Shown: positions 52,788 through 61,012 of the stretch, one piece after another
How the letters are laid out: each line of letters begins with the position of its first letter
Numbering within the stretch: the first letter of the stretch is position 1
Assembly: GCF_001981525.1 (NCBI RefSeq)
Contig: NZ_MPSB01000003.1
Location: 124,001-188,000, forward strand
Direction: 5' to 3'
DNA length: 64,000 nucleotides
From: Sphingomonas jeddahensis
GTDB lineage: Bacteria; Pseudomonadota; Alphaproteobacteria; Sphingomonadales; Sphingomonadaceae
Program-made: the position numbers and the translations under genes
Notes under the pieces: model-generated
The model's input: the letters and a program-made list of their open reading frames with translations, nothing else
Databases searched by the model: none
Told to the model about the DNA's origin: nothing

Positions 52788-54116
52788 ATGCTCAACCGCT
52801 TCACCGCCGATTATCTCGACGCGCTCGGCAACGCCGATTTCCGCCCGGCCCCGAAGGTCGCGGGCCGGCTCGCGTCCTATGACGGCCTGCTTATGGAAGC
52901 GGTCGGCCTCACGCTCCCGGTTGGCACGGTCTGCCAGGTCGGCGAGAAAGGCACCGGCGTCGAGGCCGAAGTGATCGGCTTCCGCAACGGCCGCACGCTC
53001 CTGATGAACCTCGGCGGGCCTGCCGCACTCCTTCCGCAAATGCCCGTCCGCCCCACCGGCGCACCCGGCGAGGCGGAGGTCGGCGATGCGCTGCTCGGCC
53101 GCGTCGTAGACGGCGCCGGCCACCCGATCGACAGCCTCGGCCCGATCCGCGGCGCGAAACACTGGCCGCTCGCCGGCAAGCTCCAGTCCCCGCTCGATCG
53201 TGGCCGCGTGCTGGAGCCGCTCGACGTCGGCGTGCGCGCGATCAACGGCTTGCTGACGATCGGCAAGGGTCAGCGCGTCGGCATCATGGCTGGCTCGGGC
53301 GTCGGCAAGTCGGTGCTGCTCGGCATGATGGTTCGCGCCGCCAAGGCCGACGTGATCGTCATCGGCCTGATCGGCGAGCGCAGCCGCGAAGTCGCCGACT
53401 TCCTTGAAACCAAGGTGGCAGGCGAGGCGCGCAAGCGCTCCGTCGTGGTCGCCGTCCCTGCCAATCACTCGCCGGTCCTCCGCATCCGCGGCGCACTTCG
53501 CGCCACCGCGATCGCCGAGGCGTTCCGTGACGAGGGCAAGAACGTCCTGCTCATCATGGATTCGCTCACCCGCGTCGCCCACGCTGGCCGCGAGATCGGC
53601 CTCGCGCTCGGCGAACCCGCCTCCGCGCGCGGCTATCCGCCCTCGGCGATCGCCATGCTCCCCAATCTCATCGAGCGCGCCGGCACCGATGTGAACACCG
53701 GCGGCGCGATCACCGCAATCTACACGGTGCTCGCGGATGGCGATGACGGCAACGACCCCGTCGTCGACTCCGCCCGCTCGATCCTTGACGGCCATATCGT
53801 GCTGAGCCGCGCGCTCGCCGAACACGCCGTCTATCCCGCGATCGATGTGTCCAAGTCGGTCAGTCGCGTGATGACCGACATTGCGGTGAAGCCCCACGTC
53901 AACGCCGCGCGCGTCCTGCGCCGCCACCTCGCCACGTACGAGGAAAACCGCGATCTCGTGCTGATGGGCGCCTATCGCGCCGGCGCCGATCCCGCGATCG
54001 ACGCCGCCATTGCCTATCACCCCGCCGTCATGGAATTCATCCGCCAGGACTCCGACGCCAGCGTTTCGCTCGACGACGCCGCCACCGAATTGATCGGCGT
54101 GTTCGGCGATGGATAA
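52788..54116 (+). CDS. fliI: Flagellum-specific ATPase FliI
   Basis: 442 residues, F1-beta-like. P-loop GSGVGKS at 169-175 (GIMAGSGVGKSVLLGMM), VVVAVPANHSPVLRIRG, Walker B region NVLLIMDSLTRVAHAGREIGLALGEP, the ARGYPPSAIAMLPNLIERAG segment typical of FliI, and DSARSILDGHIVLSRALAEHAVYPAIDVSKSVSRVM. Powers release of chaperone-bound export substrates. fliJ overlaps its end by 8 bp. Confidence 0.96.
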   Translation: MLNRFTADYLDALGNADFRPAPKVAGRLASYDGLLMEAVGLTLPVGTVCQVGEKGTGVEAEVIGFRNGRTLLMNLGGPAALLPQMPVRPTGAPGEAEVGDALLGRVVDGAGHPIDSLGPIRGAKHWPLAGKLQSPLDRGRVLEPLDVGVRAINGLLTIGKGQRVGIMAGSGVGKSVLLGMMVRAAKADVIVIGLIGERSREVADFLETKVAGEARKRSVVVAVPANHSPVLRIRGALRATAIAEAFRDEGKNVLLIMDSLTRVAHAGREIGLALGEPASARGYPPSAIAMLPNLIERAGTDVNTGGAITAIYTVLADGDDGNDPVVDSARSILDGHIVLSRALAEHAVYPAIDVSKSVSRVMTDIAVKPHVNAARVLRRHLATYEENRDLVLMGAYRAGADPAIDAAIAYHPAVMEFIRQDSDASVSLDDAATELIGVFGDG

Positions 54117-54525
54117 CAAGAAGCTCGCCCGACTCCACCGCGTCCGCACGCTCCAGCTCGGCATGGCGCGCGCCGCCGAGACCCGGGCGCAGGATCAAGT
54201 CGCGAACGAAACTGCGCTGTCGAACCGCATCGCCCAGCTCGCCGCCGCCGTCGCACCGGGGGAGGGGGCCGGCGCTGCCGTCTCCTTCGCCGCCTTGGCC
54301 CATTACCGCGAGAGACTGCACCGCAACGCCCAGGCGGTCGACAATCGCGTCCGCGCCGCCGAGGCCGAAGCCGCCCGCGCGCTCGAAGCCCGCCAGTCCG
54401 CTAAACGCGACCAGACTGCCGTCGAAAAGCTCATTGCCCGCGGTGAGGCGGAGGCCGCCCTGCGTGCAATCCGCGCGCTGCAGGAAGCGCCACCGACCCG
54501 AAAGATCCGGCACGATCCTTGCTGA
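54109..54525 (+). CDS. fliJ: FliJ-like export chaperone
   Basis: 138 residues, predicted to be a long antiparallel coiled coil: KKLARLHRVRTLQLGMARAAETRAQDQVANETALSNRIAQL and HYRERLHRNAQAVDNRVRAAEAEAARALEARQSAKRDQTAVEKLIAR. Sequence similarity to FliJ is low, as is normal, but size, coiled coil and position after fliI support it. FliJ is the central stalk of the FliI ring. Confidence 0.8.
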   Translation: MDNKKLARLHRVRTLQLGMARAAETRAQDQVANETALSNRIAQLAAAVAPGEGAGAAVSFAALAHYRERLHRNAQAVDNRVRAAEAEAARALEARQSAKRDQTAVEKLIARGEAEAALRAIRALQEAPPTRKIRHDPC

Positions 54526-54568
54526 TGGATCGGTCGGACCATCCAACGACGAGACGCCGACCCCGTTC

Positions 54569-56662
54569 ATGCTGCCGATCCCGTTCCTTTCCGCAGGCTC
54601 TGCCTTGCCAGCGTTGCCCGGCACCACGCCGGTCGCGGCGCCGGGCGCGATCGACTTCGCCGCCTTGCTGCCTGCCGGCATTCCGACGCTGATGCCACGG
54701 CAGGGCGATGCCGAACCCGGCAAGCAATTGCCGGCAATCGCCGCGGAGCAGGACGATCCTGCCGGTGGCGCTGCGGTAGCGTGGATCGTGCCGCCCATAT
54801 GGGATATGATGCGCGCGCCCGTCGTCGCCGCACCCAACGAGGCCATGCCAGCCGAGCCTCGCCCGGCCGTTTCCCGATCGGCAGGCACGCTCGCCTTCCC
54901 GGCGACCGGCCAGGCCACGAGTGCCGGCATCAGTTCAGGTGCAACCGCTGCGCCGCCGCATCCAGCGTCGCATCCGTCAGTCGCGGTTGGCGCGTCACCT
55001 GCCGCCATCGACGCCGCGCCTGCAGTTCCGCCTCGCTCACGCGAAAGCCGCGGCCTAGTCGCCGCGAATGCGCTGACAACTGCCGCTCTGGACCAGCAAA
55101 GGCAGGTAACAGCCAGCGAGTCGCCGATAGCCGACGTTGTGCCGCCCGCATCCATCCACGCGGGCGAGGGCGGGCACCCCCTTGCGCCCGCGCCGCTGCC
55201 GGACTCCCGCCTTCCCCGGCGTGGTTCCGAGCGCACGGCAGCAGCAGCAGCGCCGCTGCCCGGAACACCGCCGCGCGCGCCCGTGGCAAACGACCACCCG
55301 TCACAAGCGGCGCTCACACCAACACTGGTCACCGGCATTCACCCCGGCGAAGACACCGGGGCAGTCGCAATCGAGCAGATGCCGGTTCCCATCCCGGATC
55401 CCGGAACGGAGCCGCCGCACGCCGCGCTCACCACCGCTACAGCCCCCATCATCCACCCGGACGACAGCCGGAGCCCGGTAGCGGCCGACCCGACGCTGGC
55501 TCCCGGTCCTGATTTGGGGACGCAGCCCCTGCGTGCCGCGCTGACACCAGTACTCACCGCGGCCACCAACTTCGACGAAGGCCCGAGCCCAGTAGCGGCT
55601 CGCCCGACGGTGGCTGCCGGGCCCGGCCAGGGGGAGGCGCCGTCACTCATCCGGTACAAGGCGGCATCCAGCACCTCCATCCTCACTGGGGAAGGCCAAC
55701 TTCCAGTCGCGCCAGCCCCGGTGCCGGTTCCGGGGCTCGCGCGCGGAATGGAGTCCTCGCCCGTCACGCTCACCACGGCAATCGCAGCCGCTATCAGCCA
55801 CGGTCGGAGCCCCGGCACGCCGGCCACCAACCTTGATCCGGGAACCGAGCTGTCACCCGCCGCCGCGCGCGCTGCCGCACCCAGCGGCGCCATTCACACC
55901 AGCGAAGGCGTTGCCTCCGTCTCGCCGGCTCCGCTGTCAGAACCCGCCTCGCGCCAGGTGGGCGTTGAAGGTGACATCGCGCCCGCTGGGGCCGGCCAGC
56001 CAGAAGCATCCCCCCGCACGGCCAGCACCAAGGACCAGCCAGCCCCCATCGTCGGGCAGCCCGCGGCAGCACCGCAGCAGCCCGCCGTGCCATTGCAGCC
56101 CGCCCGCATCGCCCCCGCCGCGCAGGTGTTCGCCGCCGCCATCCACCAGGCCGCGCGGGACGAGCGGCGCCCTGACGCGCCCGATTCGATGATCGCGGCT
56201 ATCGCTCCCGCGACGACCGACCTAGCGGCCCATGCCGTCACCGCCGTGGAAGGCACTCGCCACCCCGCGCTCGACATGGCGCGGGACACTTGGCCCGCCA
56301 AGATGATCGAGCGGATCGAGATGATCCGCGACGCCATGGATGCGGTCGACACCAGCATCCGCCTCATCCCCGACAAGCTCGGCGCGATCGATGTCTCACT
56401 GAAGCAGGACGGCGACACCGTTCAGGTTCACATCGTCGCGCAGCAGCCGGAAACCCGCCAACTGCTCGCCGACGCACAGCCGAAGCTCGCCGAGCTCGCC
56501 GAAGCCAAGGGACTGAAGCTGTCGGCCCAACTCGGCGACGGCGGGGGACAGCAGCAACAGCAGCGCGCGCCCAACGCGCCGCAGCAAACCACCACCACCC
56601 GACCAGGCCGTGCCGCATCGAACGACGATGCCGCAGCGCTGGCCGATGAACGAATTGCGTGA
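54569..56662 (+). CDS. fliK: Flagellar hook-length control protein FliK with repetitive ruler region
   Basis: 697 residues, longer than the E. coli protein (about 400). The first 580 residues are Pro/Ala/Thr-rich; residues of about 195-470 form six or seven degenerate units of roughly 37 residues (see 55150-55975). The C-terminal substrate-switch domain is recognisable: IRLIPDKLGAIDVSLKQDGDTVQVHIVAQQPETRQLLADAQPKLAELAEAKGL, then a Gln-rich GGGQQQQQRAP tail. ATG 54569 is chosen; the frame upstream overlaps fliJ. FliK measures the hook and switches export from hook to filament proteins. Confidence 0.9.
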   Translation: MLPIPFLSAGSALPALPGTTPVAAPGAIDFAALLPAGIPTLMPRQGDAEPGKQLPAIAAEQDDPAGGAAVAWIVPPIWDMMRAPVVAAPNEAMPAEPRPAVSRSAGTLAFPATGQATSAGISSGATAAPPHPASHPSVAVGASPAAIDAAPAVPPRSRESRGLVAANALTTAALDQQRQVTASESPIADVVPPASIHAGEGGHPLAPAPLPDSRLPRRGSERTAAAAAPLPGTPPRAPVANDHPSQAALTPTLVTGIHPGEDTGAVAIEQMPVPIPDPGTEPPHAALTTATAPIIHPDDSRSPVAADPTLAPGPDLGTQPLRAALTPVLTAATNFDEGPSPVAARPTVAAGPGQGEAPSLIRYKAASSTSILTGEGQLPVAPAPVPVPGLARGMESSPVTLTTAIAAAISHGRSPGTPATNLDPGTELSPAAARAAAPSGAIHTSEGVASVSPAPLSEPASRQVGVEGDIAPAGAGQPEASPRTASTKDQPAPIVGQPAAAPQQPAVPLQPARIAPAAQVFAAAIHQAARDERRPDAPDSMIAAIAPATTDLAAHAVTAVEGTRHPALDMARDTWPAKMIERIEMIRDAMDAVDTSIRLIPDKLGAIDVSLKQDGDTVQVHIVAQQPETRQLLADAQPKLAELAEAKGLKLSAQLGDGGGQQQQQRAPNAPQQTTTTRPGRAASNDDAAALADERIA
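55150..55975 (+). repeat. Degenerate tandem repeats of about 37 residues in FliK
   Basis: Units begin IHAGEG, IHPGED, IHPDDS, NFDEGP, LTGEGQ, ISHGRS and IHTSEG, and continue with a PVA-P core, a GxGxE turn and an ALT segment. Spacing of the starts is about 33-39 residues after a longer first unit. The pattern is seen in the protein and also, weakly, in the DNA. Confidence 0.65.
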
Positions 56663-56682
56663 AGAGCAGGGGCGTTTGATCA

Positions 56683-57303
56683 ATGAGTGACAAGGAAAAG
56701 CCCGAAGCTGCGCCCAAAAAGAAGGGCAAGCTGGGCAAGATCATCGTAATGGCGGTCGGCGCTGTGGTGCTGATCGGCGGCGGCGTCGGGGCAGGCCTGT
56801 ATGCGGCCGGCTCCGGCGTGGTCGGCGGCGGCACGCATGCGCCAGATCCCAACAAGCCGAAGCTCGTTCCCAAGAGCGAGCAGAAGCACGCCGAAGCCGG
56901 CGAGGACGGTGGCCACGGCGAATCGGAGAATGGCGAGGCGAGCCATGAGGGACAGGCAACGCCAGAAGGGGCGGGCGGTGATCCTTATGCCTCCAATTAT
57001 TATGCCTTGGAAAAGGAGTTCACCGCGAATCTTCAGGATTCGATTCACTTTCTCCAGGTCGGCGTCGCGATCTCCACGCCCTATGACGACAAGGTTATTC
57101 AGAACATCAAAACCAACGATATCGCGATCCGTTCGGCGATCCTGATGGCGCTGGGGGACACCACCGAAGATCAGGTGTTCTCCTCGGAGGGGAAGGCCGC
57201 ACTGGCGAAGCGACTGGTCGCCTCGATCAACGGCACGCTGAAGCAGAAAGAGGGATTTGGCGGCGTTAGTAACGTCTACTTTACCAATTTCGTTGTTCAG
57301 TGA
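56683..57303 (+). CDS. fliL: Flagellar basal body-associated protein FliL
   Basis: 206 residues. Lys-rich cytoplasmic start, one membrane helix (LGKIIVMAVGAVVLIGGGVGAGLYAAG), a charged linker of about 50 residues rich in Glu/Gly/His, and the periplasmic domain YYALEKEFTANLQDSIHFLQVGVAISTPYDDKVIQNIKTNDIAIRSAILMALGDTTEDQVFSSEGKAALAKRLVASIN with the final VYFTNFVVQ. Surrounds the stator. Followed by fliM after 6 bp. Confidence 0.94.
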   Translation: MSDKEKPEAAPKKKGKLGKIIVMAVGAVVLIGGGVGAGLYAAGSGVVGGGTHAPDPNKPKLVPKSEQKHAEAGEDGGHGESENGEASHEGQATPEGAGGDPYASNYYALEKEFTANLQDSIHFLQVGVAISTPYDDKVIQNIKTNDIAIRSAILMALGDTTEDQVFSSEGKAALAKRLVASINGTLKQKEGFGGVSNVYFTNFVVQ

Positions 57304-57309
57304 ACGGGC

Positions 57310-58248
57310 ATGGTTAACGCCGCCGCCTCTCCTCCGCGCGAACGACGCGAGCGCTCCCGCGCCCAGGCCCTCAAACCGGGGGTGTTGGGGCAGGCAAAGC
57401 TCAACCCGTTCGGCGACCTGCATACGCTGCAGCATCTCTCCGCGCGCCTCGCGCGGGGGATGCGCGGCGTGTTCGAGCCGCTGCTGCGTGAAGAGGTGCG
57501 GGCCTGGGCCGAGCCGCTCAGTGTCCAGCGCTTCGCCGATTATCGTGCGGAGCGCCCGGACCAACTGACGGCGTGGCTCCCGCTCGGCATGGATGATCGC
57601 ACCGCATTGCTGGTGCTCGACGGCAAGTTCGTGCTCGAACTGCTCGATCTGTTCTTCGGCGGCACGGGATGTGCGCCAGCCGAAATGCCGCGCGAATTCT
57701 CGCCTGCCGCCGAGGCGATGGTTGCCCGGCTTGGCGAGATGGTCGCCCGCCCGCTCACCGCTGCGTGGGAACCCTTGGCGCGGGTCACCTTCACCATTGG
57801 GCGTTGTGAGGCCAACGCTTCGATGCTCGCCGATTTCGACGGCGAGGATGCGATGATCGTCACCCGCTTCGGCATTGCGCCGGGGCAGGGCAGGCCCGCT
57901 TTCGTCGATCTCGTCTATCCCGTCACTGCGCTCAAGCCGCACGGCACTGCGCTGACCGGCAAGGTAGTCTCCAAACCAGCGGCGGAGGATGCCTTGTGGC
58001 AGACCGCGCTCACCCGCGCGGCGATGAACATCCGTTTCCCCGTCCGCTCGGTACTCGCCGAGCCGACGATCCGCCTGTCCAAGCTGATGGCCCTCCAACC
58101 CGGCGACGTCATCCCGATCAGCTTCGGCCAGGACGTGCCGGTGATGGTCGGCAACGACCGCCTTGGCACCGGCACCGTCGGCACTTCCAACGGCCATGCT
58201 GCGATCCAGCTGACCTCGCTCGCTTCTCTCGAAGGACTTACCCAATGA
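57310..58248 (+). CDS. fliM: Flagellar motor switch protein FliM lacking the N-terminal CheY-binding motif
   Basis: 312 residues. Core motifs: LNPFGDLHTLQHLSARLARGMRGVFEPLLREEV, WLPLGMDDRTALLVLDGKFVLELLDLFFGG, and the C-terminal FliN-like domain EPTIRLSKLMALQPGDVIPISFGQDVPVMVGNDRLGTGTVG. The N-terminal LSQxEIDALL peptide that binds phospho-CheY in E. coli is absent: the first 35 residues are Arg/Ala/Pro-rich. fliL ends 6 bp upstream, so no longer form fits. Part of the C ring. Confidence 0.93.
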   Translation: MVNAAASPPRERRERSRAQALKPGVLGQAKLNPFGDLHTLQHLSARLARGMRGVFEPLLREEVRAWAEPLSVQRFADYRAERPDQLTAWLPLGMDDRTALLVLDGKFVLELLDLFFGGTGCAPAEMPREFSPAAEAMVARLGEMVARPLTAAWEPLARVTFTIGRCEANASMLADFDGEDAMIVTRFGIAPGQGRPAFVDLVYPVTALKPHGTALTGKVVSKPAAEDALWQTALTRAAMNIRFPVRSVLAEPTIRLSKLMALQPGDVIPISFGQDVPVMVGNDRLGTGTVGTSNGHAAIQLTSLASLEGLTQ

Positions 58249-58535
58249 ACGACATGAGCGGCGGCTTTCCCGCTGATGGCGCGCTCGCGGCCAATTTCCG
58301 GCTGCTGCAGGACGTCGATGTCAAGCTCACCGTCGAGATCGGCTCGACCCAGCTAACGCTGCGCGAACTGCTGGCACTCGGCGAATCCAGCGTGATCGAG
58401 CTTGATCGTCAGGCCAACGAGCTGCTCGACGTGTTCGTCAACGGCACGCTGATCGGCCGCGGCGAGGTGGTGACGGTGGGCGAGCGTTTCGGCGTGCGAA
58501 TGACCGAGCTGGTCAATCCCGATAAGCGCGCCTGA
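58245..58535 (+). CDS. fliN: Flagellar motor switch protein FliN
   Basis: 96 residues. LLQDVDVKLTVEIGSTQLTLRELLALGESSVIELDRQANELLDVFVNGTLIGRGEVVTVGERFGVRMTELV is the full SpoA/FliN domain. ATG 58245 overlaps fliM (ATGA). Forms the bottom of the C ring with FliM. Confidence 0.95.
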   Translation: MNDMSGGFPADGALAANFRLLQDVDVKLTVEIGSTQLTLRELLALGESSVIELDRQANELLDVFVNGTLIGRGEVVTVGERFGVRMTELVNPDKRA

Positions 58536-58547
58536 GGCTCCCTCGCG

Positions 58548-58832
58548 ATGATGTGGTCCTATGTCCTCAAGCTGATCGTGCTGCTGCCGCTGGTCTGCGG
58601 TTTGATGATCGGCTGCCTCTATCTCTGGCGCCGGCTCGAAAGCCGCATGCCCGGTCGCGCCGAGGCGCGGATGATTTCGGTCAAGGAAACCATGATGATC
58701 TCGCCCGGCCTGCGCCTTGCGGTGATCGACTTCGAGGGCAAGCGGCTGCTCGTCTCGGTCGGTCGCGGTGGCGTGACGTTGGTTGATCGTGCCGGTGGGG
58801 TCGATCGCGCCGACGGGATCCGCACGCTGTGA
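58548..58832 (+). CDS. fliO: Flagellar biosynthesis protein FliO
   Basis: 94 residues. One membrane helix ([22 protein letters not shown]) followed by a cytoplasmic [39 protein letters not shown], the FliO domain. Helps FliP assemble. 12 bp after fliN; stop overlaps fliP (GTGA). Confidence 0.9.
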   Translation: MMWSYVLKLIVLLPLVCGLMIGCLYLWRRLESRMPGRAEARMISVKETMMISPGLRLAVIDFEGKRLLVSVGRGGVTLVDRAGGVDRADGIRTL

Positions 58833-59704
58833 TCACCGTGCGTCGCACGCAAGGCGGCACGGCATTGTTCGCCGAACGCGCGTCGGCGCGTGAGGGCGGG
58901 GCAGGCGCGCCGATCCTCAAAACGCTGCTGGTGCTGCTCGCGCTGTTCGTCGCGGTGATGGTCGCCATGCCCGCCTTCGCCCAAACCGCCCCGGTCGCGC
59001 CCGCCGCGCCCGGCGCCGGCGATGCCGTTGACCGCGCATTGGGCCAGCTCGGCGGCGGCCCGGACGGCTCCGGCTCCATGTCGCTGTCGCTGCAAGTGCT
59101 CATCATCATGGGCCTGCTCAGCATCCTGCCGGGCATTCTCCTGATGATGACCAGCTTCACCCGGATCATCATCGTCCTGTCGATCCTGCGCCAGGCGATG
59201 GGCCTCCAGCAGACCCCACCCAATCAAGTGCTGATCGGGCTCAGCCTGTTCCTGTCGCTGTTCGTGATGGCCCCCGTCATCAGCCAAATCAACACCACCG
59301 CGATCCAGCCCTATTCCGCCGGCCGCATCGGCGGCACCGACCTCATCAAGACCGCCGGCCAGCCCTTGCACGCCTTCATGGCCAAGCAGACGCGCGTGAA
59401 GGACGTGACGATGTTCGCCGAAATGGCCAAGTCCGGCCCCTATGCGAGCCCCAACGACATCCCCTTCTCGGTCCTGCTCCCCGCCTTCGTCACCAGTGAG
59501 CTGAAGACCGCATTCCAGATCGGCTTCCTGATCTTCCTGCCATTCCTGGTGATCGATCTCGTCGTGGCGACGGTCCTGATGGCGCTCGGCATGGCCATGC
59601 TCAGCCCAACGATCATCTCCCTCCCGTTCAAGCTGTTGCTGTTCGTCCTGGTCGACGGCTGGGCCCTCACGATGGGCAGCCTCGCCAACAGCTTCGCGAC
59701 ATAG
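58829..59704 (+). CDS. fliP: Flagellar export gate protein FliP
   Basis: 291 residues from GTG 58829. A cleavable hydrophobic leader around residues 30-52 (ending AMPAFAQ) is preceded by an unusually long 28-residue Arg-rich extension. The core is [63 protein letters not shown], then [64 protein letters not shown]. Forms the export pore with FliQ and FliR. Confidence 0.95.
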   Translation: MITVRRTQGGTALFAERASAREGGAGAPILKTLLVLLALFVAVMVAMPAFAQTAPVAPAAPGAGDAVDRALGQLGGGPDGSGSMSLSLQVLIIMGLLSILPGILLMMTSFTRIIIVLSILRQAMGLQQTPPNQVLIGLSLFLSLFVMAPVISQINTTAIQPYSAGRIGGTDLIKTAGQPLHAFMAKQTRVKDVTMFAEMAKSGPYASPNDIPFSVLLPAFVTSELKTAFQIGFLIFLPFLVIDLVVATVLMALGMAMLSPTIISLPFKLLLFVLVDGWALTMGSLANSFAT

Positions 59705-59749
59705 GGGAGAGGGCAGGGGAGGATGGTGAGGAAGGCGCTCACCCATCCC

Positions 59750-59829
59750 CGTTCGTGCTGAGCCTGTCGAAGCACGTGCCCCAAACGCTACCGTCGGTAA
59801 CATGCCCTTCGACAAGCTCAGGGCGAACG
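59750..59829. repeat. CGTTCG-family palindromic repeat between fliP and fliQ
   Basis: Arms CGTTCGTGCTGAGCCTGTCG and CTTCGACAAGCTCAGGGCG plus AACG, with a GTGCCCCAAACGC centre shared with 32757-32839. Occupies most of the 147-bp gap. Confidence 0.88.
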
Positions 59830-59851
59830 GGTGAGAGAAACGAGAGCCAAT

Positions 59852-60124
59852 ATGGCAGACGCAGATTACTTCCTCACCGTCGCGAACCAGACGCTCTGGG
59901 TGCTCGCGCTCGCCGCCGCGCCGATCCTGATCCCCGCGCTCGTCTCCGGCCTGATCCTCGGCATGATCCAGGCCGCCACCTCGATCCAGGAACAGACGCT
60001 CAGCTTCGTCCCCAAGCTGATCGTGGTCGGCCTTTCGCTGGTGATCTTCGGCGCGATGATCCTCGGCCTGCTCAGCGACTTCACCGTCTCGATCTTCGAA
60101 CGCATCCCGGATCTGGTGCGGTGA
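59852..60124 (+). CDS. fliQ: Flagellar export gate protein FliQ
   Basis: 90 residues: YFLTVANQTLWVLALAAAPILIPALVSGLILGMIQAATSIQEQTLSFVPKLIVVGLSLVIFGAMILGLLSDFTVSIFERIPDLV, two helices as in all FliQ. ATG 59852 with GAGAG upstream gives the canonical start; the 7-residue extension upstream is repeat-derived. Confidence 0.95.
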   Translation: MADADYFLTVANQTLWVLALAAAPILIPALVSGLILGMIQAATSIQEQTLSFVPKLIVVGLSLVIFGAMILGLLSDFTVSIFERIPDLVR

Positions 60125-60132
60125 CGCACCAG

Positions 60133-60230
60133 CCTCCCCTTCCGCTTGCGGGAGGGGTCGGGGGTGGGGCTATCCGCACGCACCGACCCTTGAAAACCCA
60201 ATCGCCGCCGCCTCCCGCAAGCGGGAGGGG
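60133..60230. repeat. CCTCCCGC/GCGGGAGG inverted repeat between fliQ and fliR
   Basis: CCTCCCCTTCCGCTTGCGGGAGGGG near the left end and CCTCCCGCAAGCGGGAGGGG at the right end: two hairpins that are also inverse of each other. The right one ends 8 bp before the fliR start and so overlaps its ribosome-binding region (GGGAGGGGGA). Confidence 0.8.
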
Positions 60231-60238
60231 GATGTAGC

Positions 60239-61012
60239 ATGCTAGGCTTCGGCCTCTCGATCGAGCCGCAGCTCTGGGCGCTGGTCTTCGTCATGATCCG
60301 CGTCGGCGCCGCGTTCATCGCCGCGCCCGTCTTCGGCAACGTCTCGGTCCCGCTCCAAGTCCGCGTCGCGCTCGCCGGCGCGATCGGCGTGCTCGTGCTG
60401 GGCATGCACAACATCACCCCGCCGCCGCAGGTGTTTGCGGTTTCCACCTTCCTCGCCATCGCCGCCGAGGCGCTGGTGGGCCTGGCGCTCGGCTTCATCC
60501 TCCAGATCGCCTTTGCCGCGCCGCTGATCGCGGGCGAGCTGATCGGCGGATCGATGGGCATCGGCTTCGCCAACATGGTCGATCCCAACACCGGCCGCTC
60601 CTCCCCCGCGATCGGCCAGTTCCTGTCGATCCTGCTGACCCTGCTGTTCCTCTCCATCGACGGCCACCTCGTCCTCGTCGAGACGATCGTCAAGAGCTAC
60701 ACCGCGCTCCCGCCCGGTGCCGCCTGGCTTGCACCCGGCCAGCTGCGCGACATTGCCCTGTTCGGCGGCTACGCCTTTCTCGCCGGCCTCCTTCTCGCGC
60801 CCCCGGTCGGCTTTCTTTTACTTTGCCTTAATCTCGTCGTCGGCATGATCTCGCGGTCGGCACCCGCACTCAATCTGTTCTCGATCGGCCTCCCCGCAAG
60901 CCTCGCGGTGGGCGTGATCGCGATGGCCGCGGCGTTTCCGGCGATGGGCGATTACATCATGGTCATCGTGCGCGAAGGCCTCGAAGCGACGCGGAGCCTG
61001 GTGATTGGCTGA
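60239..61012 (+). CDS. fliR: Flagellar export gate protein FliR
   Basis: 257 residues with about six helices: LWALVFVMIRVGAAFIAAPVFGNVSVPLQVRVALAGAIGVLVL, ALVGLALGFILQIAFAAPLIAGELIGGSMGIGFANMVDPNTGRSSPAIGQFLSILLTLLFLSIDGHLVLV and LLAPPVGFLLLCLNLVVGMISRSAPALNLFSIGLPASLAVGVIAMA. Third subunit of the FliPQR pore. FlhB begins within its last codons. Confidence 0.95.
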   Translation: MLGFGLSIEPQLWALVFVMIRVGAAFIAAPVFGNVSVPLQVRVALAGAIGVLVLGMHNITPPPQVFAVSTFLAIAAEALVGLALGFILQIAFAAPLIAGELIGGSMGIGFANMVDPNTGRSSPAIGQFLSILLTLLFLSIDGHLVLVETIVKSYTALPPGAAWLAPGQLRDIALFGGYAFLAGLLLAPPVGFLLLCLNLVVGMISRSAPALNLFSIGLPASLAVGVIAMAAAFPAMGDYIMVIVREGLEATRSLVIG

